Positions 8,529-16,809 of a DNA stretch of 64,000 bases are shown one piece after another. Numbering within the stretch: the stretch's first letter is position 1; the number at the start of each line of letters is the position of its first letter. The notes beneath the pieces were generated by a model. That model did no database searches. It saw only the letters and a program-made list of their open reading frames with translations, and had not been told where the DNA came from. The stretch is from Hymenobacter swuensis DY53 (lineage in GTDB: Bacteria > Bacteroidota > Bacteroidia > Cytophagales > Hymenobacteraceae). The position numbers were made by a program, and so were the translations under genes. The DNA lies in NCBI RefSeq assembly GCF_000576555.1, contig NZ_CP007145.1:3742501-3806500 (forward strand), given 5' to 3'.

Positions 8529-9449
8529 ATGGAACCCCCACTTCTAATTCTGGCCGGCGGCACGGGCTTTCTGGGCCAGCACCTGCGGCGCTACTTCGCG
8601 CGGGCCGGCTACCGGGTCCGGACGCTTAGCCGTCGCGCCTCCGGCCCCGATGAGCTGGCCTGGGACGGCCGTACCCTCGGGCCGTGGGTTGCTGCTCTGG
8701 AAGGTGCTGCCGTGCTGCTCAACCTAGCCGGCCGCTCCGTCGACTGCCGCTACCACGCCGTCAACCGCTACGCCATCGTGCGCAGCCGCACCGACAGCAC
8801 CCGGGTGCTGGGCGACGCCATAGCGTCTTGTCGCAACCCACCGGCTCTGTGGCTGAACTCCTCTACGGCTACCATTTATGAGGATACGGCTGGCCGGGCT
8901 CCGGCCAATACGGAAGCCGCCGGCCGGATCGGGCGCGGGTTCTCGGAGATGGTGGCCCAGCAGTGGGAAGCCGAGTTCAACCTGGCTGCCCTGCCCCATA
9001 CCCGCCGCGTGGCCCTGCGCACGGCCATTGTGCTGGGAGCCGATGGGGGCGCGCTGCCCACGCTGGCCCGGCTGGCGCGCCGGGGCCTCAGCACACCCCA
9101 CGGCCACGGCCGGCAGTGGGTCAGCTGGCTGCACATCGAGGATTTCTGCCGGGCCGTGGAATTTCTGGTGGCGCATCCGGTGCTGGAAGGTTCGCTCAAC
9201 CTATGCGCTCCGGAGCCGCTGCCCAACGCCGCCCTGATGCAGTTGCTTGATACCTACTACCGCCCGCGCTGGCATCTGCCACAACCGCGCTGGCTGCTCG
9301 AAATTGGAGCGTTTCTGCTGCGCACCGAAACCGAGCTGATTCTGAAAAGCCGTAAGGTGGCGCCGCAGCGGCTACTGGAAGCCGGCTTTCACTTTCAGTT
9401 TCCCTCCTGCCGAGCGGCTCTCGCCGACTTATTACCTCAGCTATCCTAG
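8529..9449 (+). CDS. TIGR01777 family NAD(P)-dependent epimerase/oxidoreductase
   Basis: A 306-residue extended short-chain dehydrogenase-type protein. The Rossmann nucleotide-binding motif GGTGFLGQHL is at about residues 10-19; NLAGRSVDCRY, SSTATIYED and the TRVLGDAI region are typical of the YfcH/TIGR01777 group. The C-terminal DUF1731-like part ends KSRKVAPQRLLEAGFHFQFP. The substrate for this group is not established. It follows the GbsR-type regulator by 116 bp, with its own copy of the operator in the gap, and precedes a small membrane protein, so it is probably co-regulated by that protein. Confidence 0.9.
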   Translation: MEPPLLILAGGTGFLGQHLRRYFARAGYRVRTLSRRASGPDELAWDGRTLGPWVAALEGAAVLLNLAGRSVDCRYHAVNRYAIVRSRTDSTRVLGDAIASCRNPPALWLNSSTATIYEDTAGRAPANTEAAGRIGRGFSEMVAQQWEAEFNLAALPHTRRVALRTAIVLGADGGALPTLARLARRGLSTPHGHGRQWVSWLHIEDFCRAVEFLVAHPVLEGSLNLCAPEPLPNAALMQLLDTYYRPRWHLPQPRWLLEIGAFLLRTETELILKSRKVAPQRLLEAGFHFQFPSCRAALADLLPQLS

Positions 9450-9514
9450 CCTGCTTCCTTATCCTATTCCGGTTCCGCGCTCTTTTCTTCTTTTCACCCC
9501 CAATTTTCTCTGCC

Positions 9515-9883
9515 ATGAACTTTCACCTCCTGGTGTACGGCGTTTACCTGCCCGTTACGGTACTACTGACAGTGTGGGTTGCCCGCACGCTTTTCAACAA
9601 CGGTCGCCTGTTTCTCGTCGATATTTTTCACGGGAATGAGCAACTGGCCGACTCCGTGAACAAGCTTTTGCTCATGGGATTTTACCTTATCAACATCGGC
9701 TACGCCATGCTCACGCTGCAGAGCGGCGACCCAATTATCAGCTACCAGCAGAGTGTGGAAACGCTCAGCATTAAGATCGGGACGATTATTCTGATTCTGG
9801 GTGGCATGCACTTCTTCAATCTGTACGTGTTTTATAAGCTTCGGCACAAGGCGCAGGAATATGCCCGCGCGTATCATTCGTAG
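9515..9883 (+). CDS. Small integral membrane protein
   Basis: A 122-residue protein with three probable membrane segments: LLVYGVYLPVTVLLTVWVA near the N-terminus, LLLMGFYLINIGYAMLTL in the middle and IGTIILILGGMHFFNLYVFY near the end. The segment TLFNNGRLFLVDIF lies on one side of the membrane. I know no function for it. It is the third gene after the GbsR-type regulator and the epimerase, 65 bp after the latter, and is probably transcribed with them. Confidence 0.7.
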   Translation: MNFHLLVYGVYLPVTVLLTVWVARTLFNNGRLFLVDIFHGNEQLADSVNKLLLMGFYLINIGYAMLTLQSGDPIISYQQSVETLSIKIGTIILILGGMHFFNLYVFYKLRHKAQEYARAYHS

Positions 9884-10098
9884 TCGATTAGGTTAGCCCT
9901 ATGCTATATCCGGCTCCGGAGGCCTTGGCTAAGCGCGGCCGGGTCGCCGGGGCCTTGGGCTGGTTGAGCGGCAGAACCCCTACGCTGACCGAGTGAACTT
10001 TCCCGGCGGCTGCTTGTTGAATCGCAATCTGCTACCTTGCGGCCCGCTTGACCGTACACTAGCACTGAAAACCCTTTCAACAAAAAAAAACGACTGTT

Positions 10099-10428
10099 AT
10101 GGGACATAAAGCCATCGAGATTACCGATGCTAACTTCGACCAGATCATCAACTCCGACAAGCCTGTGCTTGTGGACTTCTGGGCCGAGTGGTGTGGCCCC
10201 TGCCGTATGGTAGGCCCGGTAGTGGAAGAACTGGCCGGCGAATACGAAGGCAAAGCCGTTATCGGCAAGGTTGACGTCGACTCGAATCCCCAGACCTCTG
10301 CCAAGTTCGGTATCCGCAGCATTCCTACGCTGCTGGTATTTAAGAACGGCCAGGTAGTTGACAAACAAGTTGGTGCCGTTCCGAAGCACGTACTGGCTCA
10401 AAAGCTGGACGCTCAGGTAACTGCCTAG
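10099..10428 (+). CDS. trxA: Thioredoxin
   Basis: A 109-residue cytoplasmic thioredoxin. The active site WCGPC is at residues 30-34, and the cis-proline loop [12 protein letters not shown] is at about residues 74-85. Length and motif order match classical Trx[13 protein letters not shown], then [16 protein letters not shown]. It is a general disulfide reductase that supplies electrons to ribonucleotide reductase, peroxiredoxins and, in cells with DsbD, to the periplasm; a DsbD homologue lies at 14407-16608. There is no signal peptide. It stands alone, ended by a strong terminator. Confidence 0.97.
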   Translation: MGHKAIEITDANFDQIINSDKPVLVDFWAEWCGPCRMVGPVVEELAGEYEGKAVIGKVDVDSNPQTSAKFGIRSIPTLLVFKNGQVVDKQVGAVPKHVLAQKLDAQVTA

Positions 10429-10432
10429 TTTT

Positions 10433-10484
10433 AGAAGCCCAAAAAGCCCCGCTCTTCATAAAGAGCGGGGCTTTTTGGGCTTCT
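10433..10484 (+). terminator. Strong hairpin terminator after thioredoxin
   Basis: 24-bp perfectly paired arms (10433-10456 and 10461-10484) around a CATA loop, with AAAAAGCCCCGCTCTT in the left arm. The A/T tracts in both arms suit termination from both sides; it also lies downstream of the minus-strand gene at 10502-10810. Confidence 0.9.
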
Positions 10485-10501
10485 GGGGGTACCGGGGGCC
10501 G

Positions 10502-10810
10502 TTAGCGTACAACGCGGGTTTGGCCATCGTGCTTCTGCCGGTAGAGCACCCGGTCGGCCTGACGTTCTTCATGGCGCACCGTTTGCCGTTCAGCGGGCGT
10601 CACTACCCCATCGGCACGGGCCGCCTGGCGAGCCTGGCGGGTATCTGCCTGCTGACCTTGCGCGCGGGCAGCCTCAACCCGGGTCAGCTGGCCCGATCGT
10701 ACTCCCTGACGGATACGGGCTTGGTCATTGGCGCGGGGTGCTACCTGCGCGGAGGCGGTTGCAACGGCAAAAAGGCAAAGGGCGGCGGCAGCAAAAAAGG
10801 AACGTCTCAT
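10502..10810 (-). CDS. Small secreted Arg/Gln/Ala-rich protein
   Basis: A 102-residue exported protein starting MRRSFFAAAALCLFAVATASAQ; the ATG at 10810 is chosen because it begins directly at the signal peptide. The mature part is rich in Arg, Gln and Ala: QARIRQGVRSGQLTRVEAAR, then ARADGVVTPAERQTVRHEER. Similar small periplasmic proteins with 'I..G..sG.LT..Ea..l' and 'aDG.vt..Er' patterns occur in several Bacteroidota; their function is unknown. It is probably largely helical. It is convergent with trxA and ends near the same terminator. Confidence 0.65.
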   Translation of the reverse strand: MRRSFFAAAALCLFAVATASAQVAPRANDQARIRQGVRSGQLTRVEAARAQGQQADTRQARQAARADGVVTPAERQTVRHEERQADRVLYRQKHDGQTRVVR

Positions 10811-10912
10811 ATGCGTAGCAAGTAGGAGGTGGTATGTGTAGCTAAGATGGCTAGCCAGCACGCAGGTTTAATTCACCTGTCTGATTTCTGACGGTTCATA
10901 CTACTACCACGC

Positions 10913-10950
10913 AAAAAAGCCTTGCCTATACACATATAGACAAGGCTTTT
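10913..10950 (-). terminator. Terminator after the MORN/TonB gene
   Basis: AAAAGCCTTG pairs with CAAGGCTTTT, with TATA/TATA also pairing within the stem. On the minus strand the stem is followed by a T run (GGCTTTTTTGC). It lies 15 bp past the stop at 10965. Confidence 0.8.
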
Positions 10951-10964
10951 CGTTTGCTGCTGTT

Positions 10965-11930
10965 TTATTCCTCACCATCGGGGGCGGCGGCACGGGCTTC
11001 CGAAGGCGGCACCTGCGGAGGTCGCAGCCCGGAGGCCAGTGAGAAGTTGGGCGCGAAATAGATGGGAATGGTGAACGTCATGGCGGTGGGTAGATTATAC
11101 TCCCGACCCGGCTCGAACGGTGGCAGATTGGCCACTACCCGCCGCGCCTCCAGATCAGCCTCGGGAGCCAGGCCCTGCACTACCCGCACCTGTCCCACAC
11201 GGCCGTCCTCACCCACCGTATAGCTCACGTACACATTGCCGGTAATACCCTTGCGTCGGATGTTGCGCGGGTAGTTGGTTGTGCGGGCCACGTAGCTCAA
11301 GAGCGCCCCTTCGCCGCCCGGGAATCGGGGCATTTCGCGGGTGCGCACCCGGCCCATATACGGTGAGCCATCTTTGTTGAAAAAGGCCAAAGCCAATGGT
11401 TTACCCTGGCGGTCGGGCATTTCAATGGCGCTCAATTCCCCGGAATCATAGTAGTAACGCCACTCGCCCACGGCGCGGCCGTTGTTATAGCGGCCTTCGG
11501 AGCGTTTCTGGCCATTGCGGTGCACTGAAATCCAGCGCCCTACCCGCTGCCCGTCGGAGTAGTCGCCGCGCAGGTTCACCCGGCCATCTTCGTACCAGCC
11601 CAGATACAGGCCATCCGCTTCGTCGTTACGGTAATGCACCTGAGCGGCCTTGCTGCCATCGGGATGGTACCAGGTAAGCAGGCCGTTACGCACCGGCGGA
11701 TCAATGGAGGATAGCGTGCCTTTCAGCAGCAGCGTACCTGACAGGGCGTACTCCCGCATGGCATAAGTACCCAGCAACTCATTTTTGCGGTCCACGATGC
11801 GGTAGTGCGTGGCACTGTCGGGGATAGTGGCCTCATCCCGGTTGTTGAGATACACGGCAGGTAAACTCTGGCCGTGGCCCGCCTGGGTCAGGAACGCGAA
11901 AGACAGGAGAAAAACGTAGTGAATCCTCAT
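10965..11930 (-). CDS. MORN-repeat protein with TonB C-terminal domain
   Basis: A 321-residue exported protein; the ATG at 11930 is preferred over an in-frame TTG at 11936. After the signal peptide (MRIHYVFLLSFAFLTQAGHG) come several MORN-type repeats: GLLTWYHPDGSKAAQVHYRN, ADGLYLGWYEDGRVNLRGDY, GRWISVHRNGQKRSEGRYNN and GEWRYYYDSGELSA. The C-terminal third is a TonB-like energy transducer domain (FPGGEGALLSYVARTTNYP, ITGNVYVSYTVGEDGRV, LPPFEPGREY). Such proteins are common in Bacteroidota; unlike classical TonB they are secreted and lack an inner-membrane anchor beyond the signal. The exact role is unknown. Confidence 0.85.
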   Translation of the reverse strand: MRIHYVFLLSFAFLTQAGHGQSLPAVYLNNRDEATIPDSATHYRIVDRKNELLGTYAMREYALSGTLLLKGTLSSIDPPVRNGLLTWYHPDGSKAAQVHYRNDEADGLYLGWYEDGRVNLRGDYSDGQRVGRWISVHRNGQKRSEGRYNNGRAVGEWRYYYDSGELSAIEMPDRQGKPLALAFFNKDGSPYMGRVRTREMPRFPGGEGALLSYVARTTNYPRNIRRKGITGNVYVSYTVGEDGRVGQVRVVQGLAPEADLEARRVVANLPPFEPGREYNLPTAMTFTIPIYFAPNFSLASGLRPPQVPPSEARAAAPDGEE

Positions 11931-12092
11931 GAGCAACCTGATTAAGACGCCAGCATGGTTTTACGAAATATAACCAACAGAACATCAGGGCCCAAGCGCC
12001 CATTGAACTTCACTCAAAAAGTACCATTTCAGCTGGCTGCCAGCCAATTCAGGGCCACCGGTTTACTGCAGGCTTTTTCTTTAAACACAATA

Positions 12093-12122
12093 GCCGCTAC
12101 TCCACCTATAGGGAGTAGCGGC
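12093..12122 (-). terminator. Hairpin downstream of the Lrp-type gene
   Basis: GCCGCTACTCC (12093-12103) pairs with GGAGTAGCGGC (12112-12122) around an 8-base loop. It lies 37 bp past the Lrp-type stop at 12159; the U-tract on that strand is weak. Confidence 0.6.
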
Positions 12123-12158
12123 ATCATATAGGAACTCTTATGCAGGACTACGGCCGCC

Positions 12159-12644
12159 TTAGCCTACGTCCTCGCTTACTTCCTGCAACTGAATGGGGCG
12201 GTTAAAAGCTTCTTCGAGCGAAATCAGCGTTTCAGTTCGCTCAATGCCTTCGATTAGCTGAATCTGCTCGTGCAGCACTTCGCGCAGGTGGTTCGTGTCA
12301 CGGCAGATGAGGCGAGCAAAGATACCGTACGCGCCGGTTGTGAAGTCGATGCTTACTACTTCCGGAATCTGGCGCAGGGCGGCTACTACGCTTTCGTACA
12401 CGGAGCTTTTCTGCAGATAGATTCCCAGAAAAGCCCGCACGCCGTAGCCGAGCTTTTGATAATCAATCTTGAGGGTAGCTCCCTGGACAATGCCCAGTTC
12501 TTCCAAACGAGCCATTCGGACGTGTACCGTACCACCCGAAACATGCACCTTTCGGGCAATTTCGGTGTAAGGCATCTTCGCATCATCAATCAACAGGGCC
12601 AGAATTCTCCGGTCGGTGTCGTCAAGTTCGTAATTACGCGCCAT
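12159..12644 (-). CDS. Lrp/AsnC family transcriptional regulator
   Basis: A 161-residue regulator. The N-terminal helix-turn-helix region is LDDTDRRILALLIDDAKMPY, then TEIARKVHVSGGTVHVRMAR; a C-terminal RAM (ligand-binding) domain follows, with LGYGVRAFLGIYLQ and FTTGAYGIFARLICRDTNHL. The family responds to amino acids and forms octamers that bend DNA; the effector here cannot be told from sequence. An AT-rich promoter region lies upstream (12645-12750), and a possible promoter in the opposite direction leads into a tRNA-like RNA at 12800. Confidence 0.92.
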   Translation of the reverse strand: MARNYELDDTDRRILALLIDDAKMPYTEIARKVHVSGGTVHVRMARLEELGIVQGATLKIDYQKLGYGVRAFLGIYLQKSSVYESVVAALRQIPEVVSIDFTTGAYGIFARLICRDTNHLREVLHEQIQLIEGIERTETLISLEEAFNRPIQLQEVSEDVG

Positions 12645-12753
12645 TTTTCAGGGTGTTGATTATCTATATTCCAATGAAAGAACCTCTTTTTTAAAAAGTA
12701 TGTAATTTTTTTTACAAATGTCTGAAATTATTTTATAACATCAACCAACCTAG

Positions 12754-12761
12754 TACATTTG
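12754..12761 (+). promoter_or_regulatory. -7 box upstream of the tRNA-like RNA
   Basis: TACATTTG matches the Bacteroidota -7 consensus TAnnTTTG. No good TTG is seen at -33. It is placed to start a transcript about 35 bases before the tRNA-like cloverleaf at 12800. Confidence 0.4.
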
Positions 12762-12799
12762 TCATAATCCAACGCAAGCGGTAGCGGATTGTTTTACAC

Positions 12800-12916
12800 T
12801 GTAGAATGATGAAACTGGCAGACATGCCCTCCTCTCTCGGGGGTGGAGATTCGGGAAAAACTGGTCCGGCGGCCGGCTAACCACTCCGTGGAGGTTCGAA
12901 TCCTTCTTCTACAGCA
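12800..12916 (+). ncRNA. tRNA-like cloverleaf with oversized variable arm
   Basis: A class II-like cloverleaf can be drawn. The acceptor TGTAGAA (12800-12806) pairs perfectly with TTCTACA (12907-12913). The D arm is ATG-AAACTGGCAGA-CAT, as in tRNA-Leu. The anticodon arm CCCTC/GGGGG has loop CTCTCTC (triplet CTC). The T arm is GGAGG-TTCGAAT-CCTTC. Between anticodon and T stems lie 46 bases, far more than the usual long variable arm. They fold as TGGAG/CTCCG enclosing TGGTCCGG-CGG-CCGG-CTA-ACCA. The discriminator is G, CCA is not encoded, and position 37 would be a pyrimidine. It may be a tRNA-derived regulatory RNA, a degenerate tRNA or an unusual isoacceptor; a normal decoding tRNA is unlikely. 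Confidence 0.55.
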
Positions 12917-12954
12917 GCAAAAAAATTGGGTGGATAATGTGAGGAGGGAAAACG

Positions 12955-13022
12955 GGACGTATCTGGGTGGGTACGTTCTGAATCGAGAGGCGGCATCTGG
13001 GTGGGTGCCGCCTTTTCTTTTT
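12955..13022 (+). ncRNA. Two tandem hairpins with identical loops; second is a terminator
   Basis: Hairpin 1 is GGACGTA (12955-12961), loop TCTGGGTGGG, TACGTTC (12972-12978). Hairpin 2 is GGCGGCA (12989-12995), the same loop TCTGGGTGGG (12996-13005), TGCCGCC (13006-13012), followed by TTTTCTTTTT. The two stems differ in sequence while the ten-base loops are identical. Hairpin 2 should end transcripts that come from the tRNA-like element upstream. Confidence 0.65.
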
Positions 13023-13126
13023 CTATCCGGTCCACCATCATTTTTGCAGCTTTCACACCGGCATTTTGCAATCAGGCCGCAAAGTTCACCTTTTCCCGTC
13101 GGAAAAACACTGATAAAGACAAAAAA

Positions 13127-13161
13127 GGCTCCGGGCAGTTGCCCGGAGCCTTTTCTTTTTT
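13127..13161. terminator. Bidirectional terminator after the isoaspartyl peptidase gene
   Basis: GGCTCCGGGC-AGTT-GCCCGGAGCC (13127-13150) is flanked by six A on the left and TTTTCTTTTTT on the right, so it can act in both directions. It lies 30 bp past the minus-strand stop at 13191. Confidence 0.88.
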
Positions 13162-13190
13162 GCAGAACCTGACACTGGAGTTACCAGAGC

Positions 13191-14315
13191 CTATTTATAA
13201 ATCTGCACCTGCCGCTCACCGTTGGCCTTTACATAAGCCCGGTACATGCCGGCTGAGTTGAAGGGCAGCGCAATATTGCCCTGCCGGTCCAGGGCAATCA
13301 GCCCGCCATCACCACCCATTTTTCCCACTTTATCCATGGTAGCCTGGGCGGCCTCTGCTACCGGCTGGTGCAGCAACTCCACCCGGGCCGCCACATCCCG
13401 GGCCACAGTAGCCCGAATAAAGTATTCACCCCAGCCGGTACACGATACGGCACAGGACTGGTTATCGGCGTAGGTACCGCAGCCGATGATGGGCGCGTCG
13501 CCGACGCGGCCGTAGCGCTTATTGGTCATCCCCCCGGTGCTGGTGGCGGCAGCTAGATTCCCGAACTGGTCGAGGGCGACAGCGCCAACGGTGCCGTACT
13601 TCTTTCCTTCGGTGAAGATCTGGCTTTCGGGCAGGGCTGTGCTCTGGGGCTTGCCGCCTTTCAGCTTCACTTTACTCTTTTCAGACGGGGAAGTAGGTGC
13701 GTTCAGCTGATCGGGGCTACCGGGCTTGCGCTCCTCTGCCAAGGCTTGCTGGAGCTGCTGATACCGAGCTTCTGTGTAAAAATAGCTGGGTGGCACTATG
13801 GCTAGGCCTTTTTCGCGGGCAAACTGCTCGGCTCCGGAACCGGTCAGCAACACATGCTCTGACTTCTCCATGACAGCCCGGGCCGCCCGGATAGGGTTGC
13901 GCACCACCGTAACGCCGGCCACGGAGCCGGCGGCCAGGTTACGGCCGTCCATAATGGCAGCATCCATTTCGTTGCGGCCATCGTGGGTGAATACGGCTCC
14001 TTTGCCAGCATTGAACAGGGGCGAATCTTCCATGAACCGCACGGAGGCCTCCACGGCGTCGAGGGCAGTACCACCTTTCTTGAGCACGGCATACCCGGCG
14101 TCCAATGCCTGATTCAGCGCGTCCTGGTAGGCTTTTTCCTTCTCAGGCGTCATCAGAGCCCGGGTGATGGTACCGGCGCCACCGTGAATCACCAACGTGA
14201 TACGGGACGCATCGGGGGCGGCAGTAGACGGGGTAGCCGACTGCGCCTGCAGCAGCGCGGGGGAGGTAAGCAGAGCAGCCAGAAGGGTGGCACGAAAGAA
14301 ACGACTGAACAACAT
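13191..14315 (-). CDS. iaaA: Isoaspartyl peptidase / L-asparaginase (Ntn hydrolase)
   Basis: A 374-residue exported member of the plant-type asparaginase family. The signal peptide ends near LLQAQS. The alpha-subunit part has VIHGGAGTI and FNAGKGAVFTHDGRNEMDA. The autocleavage and nucleophile site is GTVGAVALD, with Thr242 becoming the new N-terminal nucleophile of the beta subunit. TSTGGMTNKRYGRVGDAPIIG forms the substrate pocket. The enzyme matures by self-cleavage and removes beta-aspartyl residues from dipeptides and asparagine. A charged insert (about residues 195-230, KSKVKLKGGK) sits just before the cleavage site, in the linker that is normally variable. Confidence 0.92.
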   Translation of the reverse strand: MLFSRFFRATLLAALLTSPALLQAQSATPSTAAPDASRITLVIHGGAGTITRALMTPEKEKAYQDALNQALDAGYAVLKKGGTALDAVEASVRFMEDSPLFNAGKGAVFTHDGRNEMDAAIMDGRNLAAGSVAGVTVVRNPIRAARAVMEKSEHVLLTGSGAEQFAREKGLAIVPPSYFYTEARYQQLQQALAEERKPGSPDQLNAPTSPSEKSKVKLKGGKPQSTALPESQIFTEGKKYGTVGAVALDQFGNLAAATSTGGMTNKRYGRVGDAPIIGCGTYADNQSCAVSCTGWGEYFIRATVARDVAARVELLHQPVAEAAQATMDKVGKMGGDGGLIALDRQGNIALPFNSAGMYRAYVKANGERQVQIYK

Positions 14316-14351
14316 GGCAGTGTGCGTAAAAAACGGATGGTCCGGAAAGAT

Positions 14352-14391
14352 AAAAACCCCGCTCCGGACTATGCTCGGAAGCGGGGTTTTT
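14352..14391 (-). terminator. Terminator after the dsbD gene
   Basis: AAAAACCCCGCT (14352-14363) pairs with AGCGGGGTTTTT (14380-14391), with TCCG/CGGA pairing inside. It lies 15 bp past the dsbD stop and also follows the start region of the next minus-strand gene. Confidence 0.85.
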
Positions 14392-14406
14392 ATTAGCCGT
14401 TTGGCT

Positions 14407-16608
14407 TTAGCGGGTGGCTACCTGCTGGCGGTAACGGGCCAGCCCGGCGTCTAAAAACTTGACGAACCCCGCTACATCGGGTTCGTAGGCAATGGGTGGC
14501 GTGAGCGTATGAGCTAAATCGGCGGGGGCGTTGGGGTCAAGCAGTACGTAATAAGGCTGGGCATTCACGTTGAAGCCGGTCAGCTGTAAATCGGCGTTTT
14601 TCTTACCGAGCGTGGTTTTTTCCTTTTGGTCGTGGGCGGAGGTGTACCACTCGTTGCGGGGCAGAGGGGCTTTGTCATCCACATACAGGGCTACCACCAC
14701 AAAGTCGTTGCGCAGGCGGCGTAATACTTCCGGATCCTTCCAGACGGTAGCTTCCATCTTGCGGCAATTGACGCAGGCATGGCCGGTGAAATCGATAAAA
14801 ATAGGTTTGTTGCGGGCCTTGGCGCAGCGCTTGGCCTGTTCCAGATCGAAGAAGCCCTGCAACCCGTGCGGCAATTCCAGAAACTCGGCATAGCGCGGCG
14901 CTTCGCACTGCGCGTCGGGCGTGGTGCCGGTGGATACGGCCGGAGCTTCAGAAGAAGCGGCCAGGGAGAAGTCGTTACGGCTCTGGGGGGGCAGATAGCC
15001 GGCCAGCAGCGGCAGCGGGGCCCCAAATAGGCCCGGCACCAGATACGTCATGAAGCTGAACGCCAGCACGGCCATCAGCAGGCGACCCACGCTCAAGTGT
15101 GAGAGGTCGGAGTCATGGGATAGTTTGAAACGCCCCAACAAATACAGCCCCAGCAAACCTGATAGCGCAATCCAGAGGACCAGATAAATGTCGCGTGGAA
15201 GCAGATTCCAGTGATAAGCCAGGTCGGCCATGCTCAGGAATTTGAGGGCCAGCATCAGCTCCACGAATCCCAGCGTGACTTTTACGGTGTTGAGCCAGCC
15301 GCCGGAGCTGGGCAGACTTTTCAGCCAGGTGGGAAACAACGCGAATAACATGAAAGGCAAGGCAAAGGCCAGCGAAAAGCCCAGCATCCCAACAACCGGC
15401 TGGATTCTTTCGCCCTGCGCGGCCATCGTCAGAATAGATGCCACGATGGGGCCGGTGCAGCTAAAGGAAACGACCACCAGCGTGAGGGCCATAAAAAATA
15501 CCCCCGCCCAGCCGCCTTTATCGGCCTGCTCGTCAATCTTATTGACCATGCCATGTGGCAGCGTGATTTCAAACAGACCCAAAAAGGAGAGGCCGAACAC
15601 CACAAAAACTGCGAAGAAAATCAGATTAGGCAGCCAGTGGGTGCTGATGAGGTTGAGGCCGTCGGCCCCGAGCAGTATGGTAGTCAGCAACCCAACCACC
15701 ACATAAATAAAGATGATAGACAACCCGTACACCAACGCCTTCAAAATACCTTGCCGGCGGTTGGCGGAGCCTTTCGTAAAAATAGAAACCGTCATGGGAA
15801 TGAGCGGAAACACACACGGCGTGAGCAGTGCCCCCAGCCCCGACAGAAACGCCAGCAGCGCGAACCCCCACAAACTGTTTTCACTTAGGGCGGCAGTGGC
15901 CCCTGAAGCAGCTCCCATCGCACCAGCAACTTCGGCAACAGCGGGCGCGGCGGTAACGACTGGGGTAGTATCGGCGGTGGCCTGGGCTGCTGGTGCTACC
16001 GCCACGGCAGTAGCAGCCGTGTCAGCTGAAGCGGTAGTCACACTAGCGGCGGGCGTGGCAACCGGCGCAACGGCACCGGTAGTGCCTTTGGTGGCAGCCG
16101 GGGTAGCCGGCGCAACAGCGGAGCCAGTTACCTCAATTAGGCCGAAGTTCAGGCTTTCCTCGCCGGGAATGCAACGGCCATCTACATCAGTACAGCTCTG
16201 AAACTCGGTTTCGGCCTTGATGGTGAGCGGGCCGGGCTGCAACAGCCGGATGCGCTGGGTAATGCGGCCGGTTTTTTCGAAATACGTGACGTTGCCCTTG
16301 AACACGTCATCATAATGCTTGGTGGCCCCGATGGATTTGGGCGCGCCCACTAGCTCGTAGGCCGGGCTTTTGGCGAAGGTGAAGGTAAACACCGTCGGAC
16401 CAAGATCGGGGTCGAAGTCGGTAGCGTAGAGGTGCCACTTGTCGTCGATGCGGGCCGTCACGATGAGGTCCAGTTCCTCGCCTACCCTAGCGGTGGGCTT
16501 GCTGAGAGCCGTGGAAAGCTTGGTGGGCTGCAGAATTTGGCCGGCAGCACTGCCGGCCATGCTCAACACGAGCAGCAGCGGCAGCAGAAAATAATATCGG
16601 AAGAACAT
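14407..16608 (-). CDS. dsbD: Thiol:disulfide interchange protein DsbD
   Basis: About 733 residues, the full three-part layout of DsbD. It carries electrons from cytoplasmic thioredoxin across the inner membrane to periplasmic disulfide partners. An N-terminal signal is followed by the nDsbD-like domain with the Cys pair in SCTDVDGRCIP. An Ala/Thr/Val-rich linker of about 80 residues is unusually long and repetitive. The membrane part holds LLTPCVFPLIPMTVSIF and SFSCTGPIVASILTMAAQG, each with its conserved Cys. The C-terminal thioredoxin-like domain has FIDFTGHACVNCRKME (CVNC active site). The ATG at 16608 is preferred over a TTG six bases upstream. Confidence 0.94.
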   Translation of the reverse strand: MFFRYYFLLPLLLVLSMAGSAAGQILQPTKLSTALSKPTARVGEELDLIVTARIDDKWHLYATDFDPDLGPTVFTFTFAKSPAYELVGAPKSIGATKHYDDVFKGNVTYFEKTGRITQRIRLLQPGPLTIKAETEFQSCTDVDGRCIPGEESLNFGLIEVTGSAVAPATPAATKGTTGAVAPVATPAASVTTASADTAATAVAVAPAAQATADTTPVVTAAPAVAEVAGAMGAASGATAALSENSLWGFALLAFLSGLGALLTPCVFPLIPMTVSIFTKGSANRRQGILKALVYGLSIIFIYVVVGLLTTILLGADGLNLISTHWLPNLIFFAVFVVFGLSFLGLFEITLPHGMVNKIDEQADKGGWAGVFFMALTLVVVSFSCTGPIVASILTMAAQGERIQPVVGMLGFSLAFALPFMLFALFPTWLKSLPSSGGWLNTVKVTLGFVELMLALKFLSMADLAYHWNLLPRDIYLVLWIALSGLLGLYLLGRFKLSHDSDLSHLSVGRLLMAVLAFSFMTYLVPGLFGAPLPLLAGYLPPQSRNDFSLAASSEAPAVSTGTTPDAQCEAPRYAEFLELPHGLQGFFDLEQAKRCAKARNKPIFIDFTGHACVNCRKMEATVWKDPEVLRRLRNDFVVVALYVDDKAPLPRNEWYTSAHDQKEKTTLGKKNADLQLTGFNVNAQPYYVLLDPNAPADLAHTLTPPIAYEPDVAGFVKFLDAGLARYRQQVATR

Positions 16609-16756
16609 CAGCAAAATGAAAAACAGCGGAAATGCAGACCGGCAAAGGTCGGTAGAAACCCTAACAGCCGGACGAGTTTATCGGTTTTTTAGTGCACCGC
16701 TACCACCGAATTCGGGTAAAGCCTGATGGCGCGCCAACTGCTTGCCCGGAATCACG

Positions 16757-16764
16757 TACTTTTG
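16757..16764 (+). promoter_or_regulatory. -7 box before the CNNM transporter
   Basis: TACTTTTG fits the TAnnTTTG consensus, 45 bp before the ATG at 16810. A convincing TTG at -33 with the usual spacing was not found. Confidence 0.4.
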
Positions 16765-16809
16765 TTTCATAAAGGCAACTGGGCCGCGTGAGCCCGAGTT
16801 GCCGTACCT

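Noticed and set aside
12877-13071. 64-codon minus-strand reading frame ending EEGFEPPRSG
   Set aside because: This ending is the usual product of translating a tRNA T arm backwards; the region is better explained by the tRNA-like RNA.
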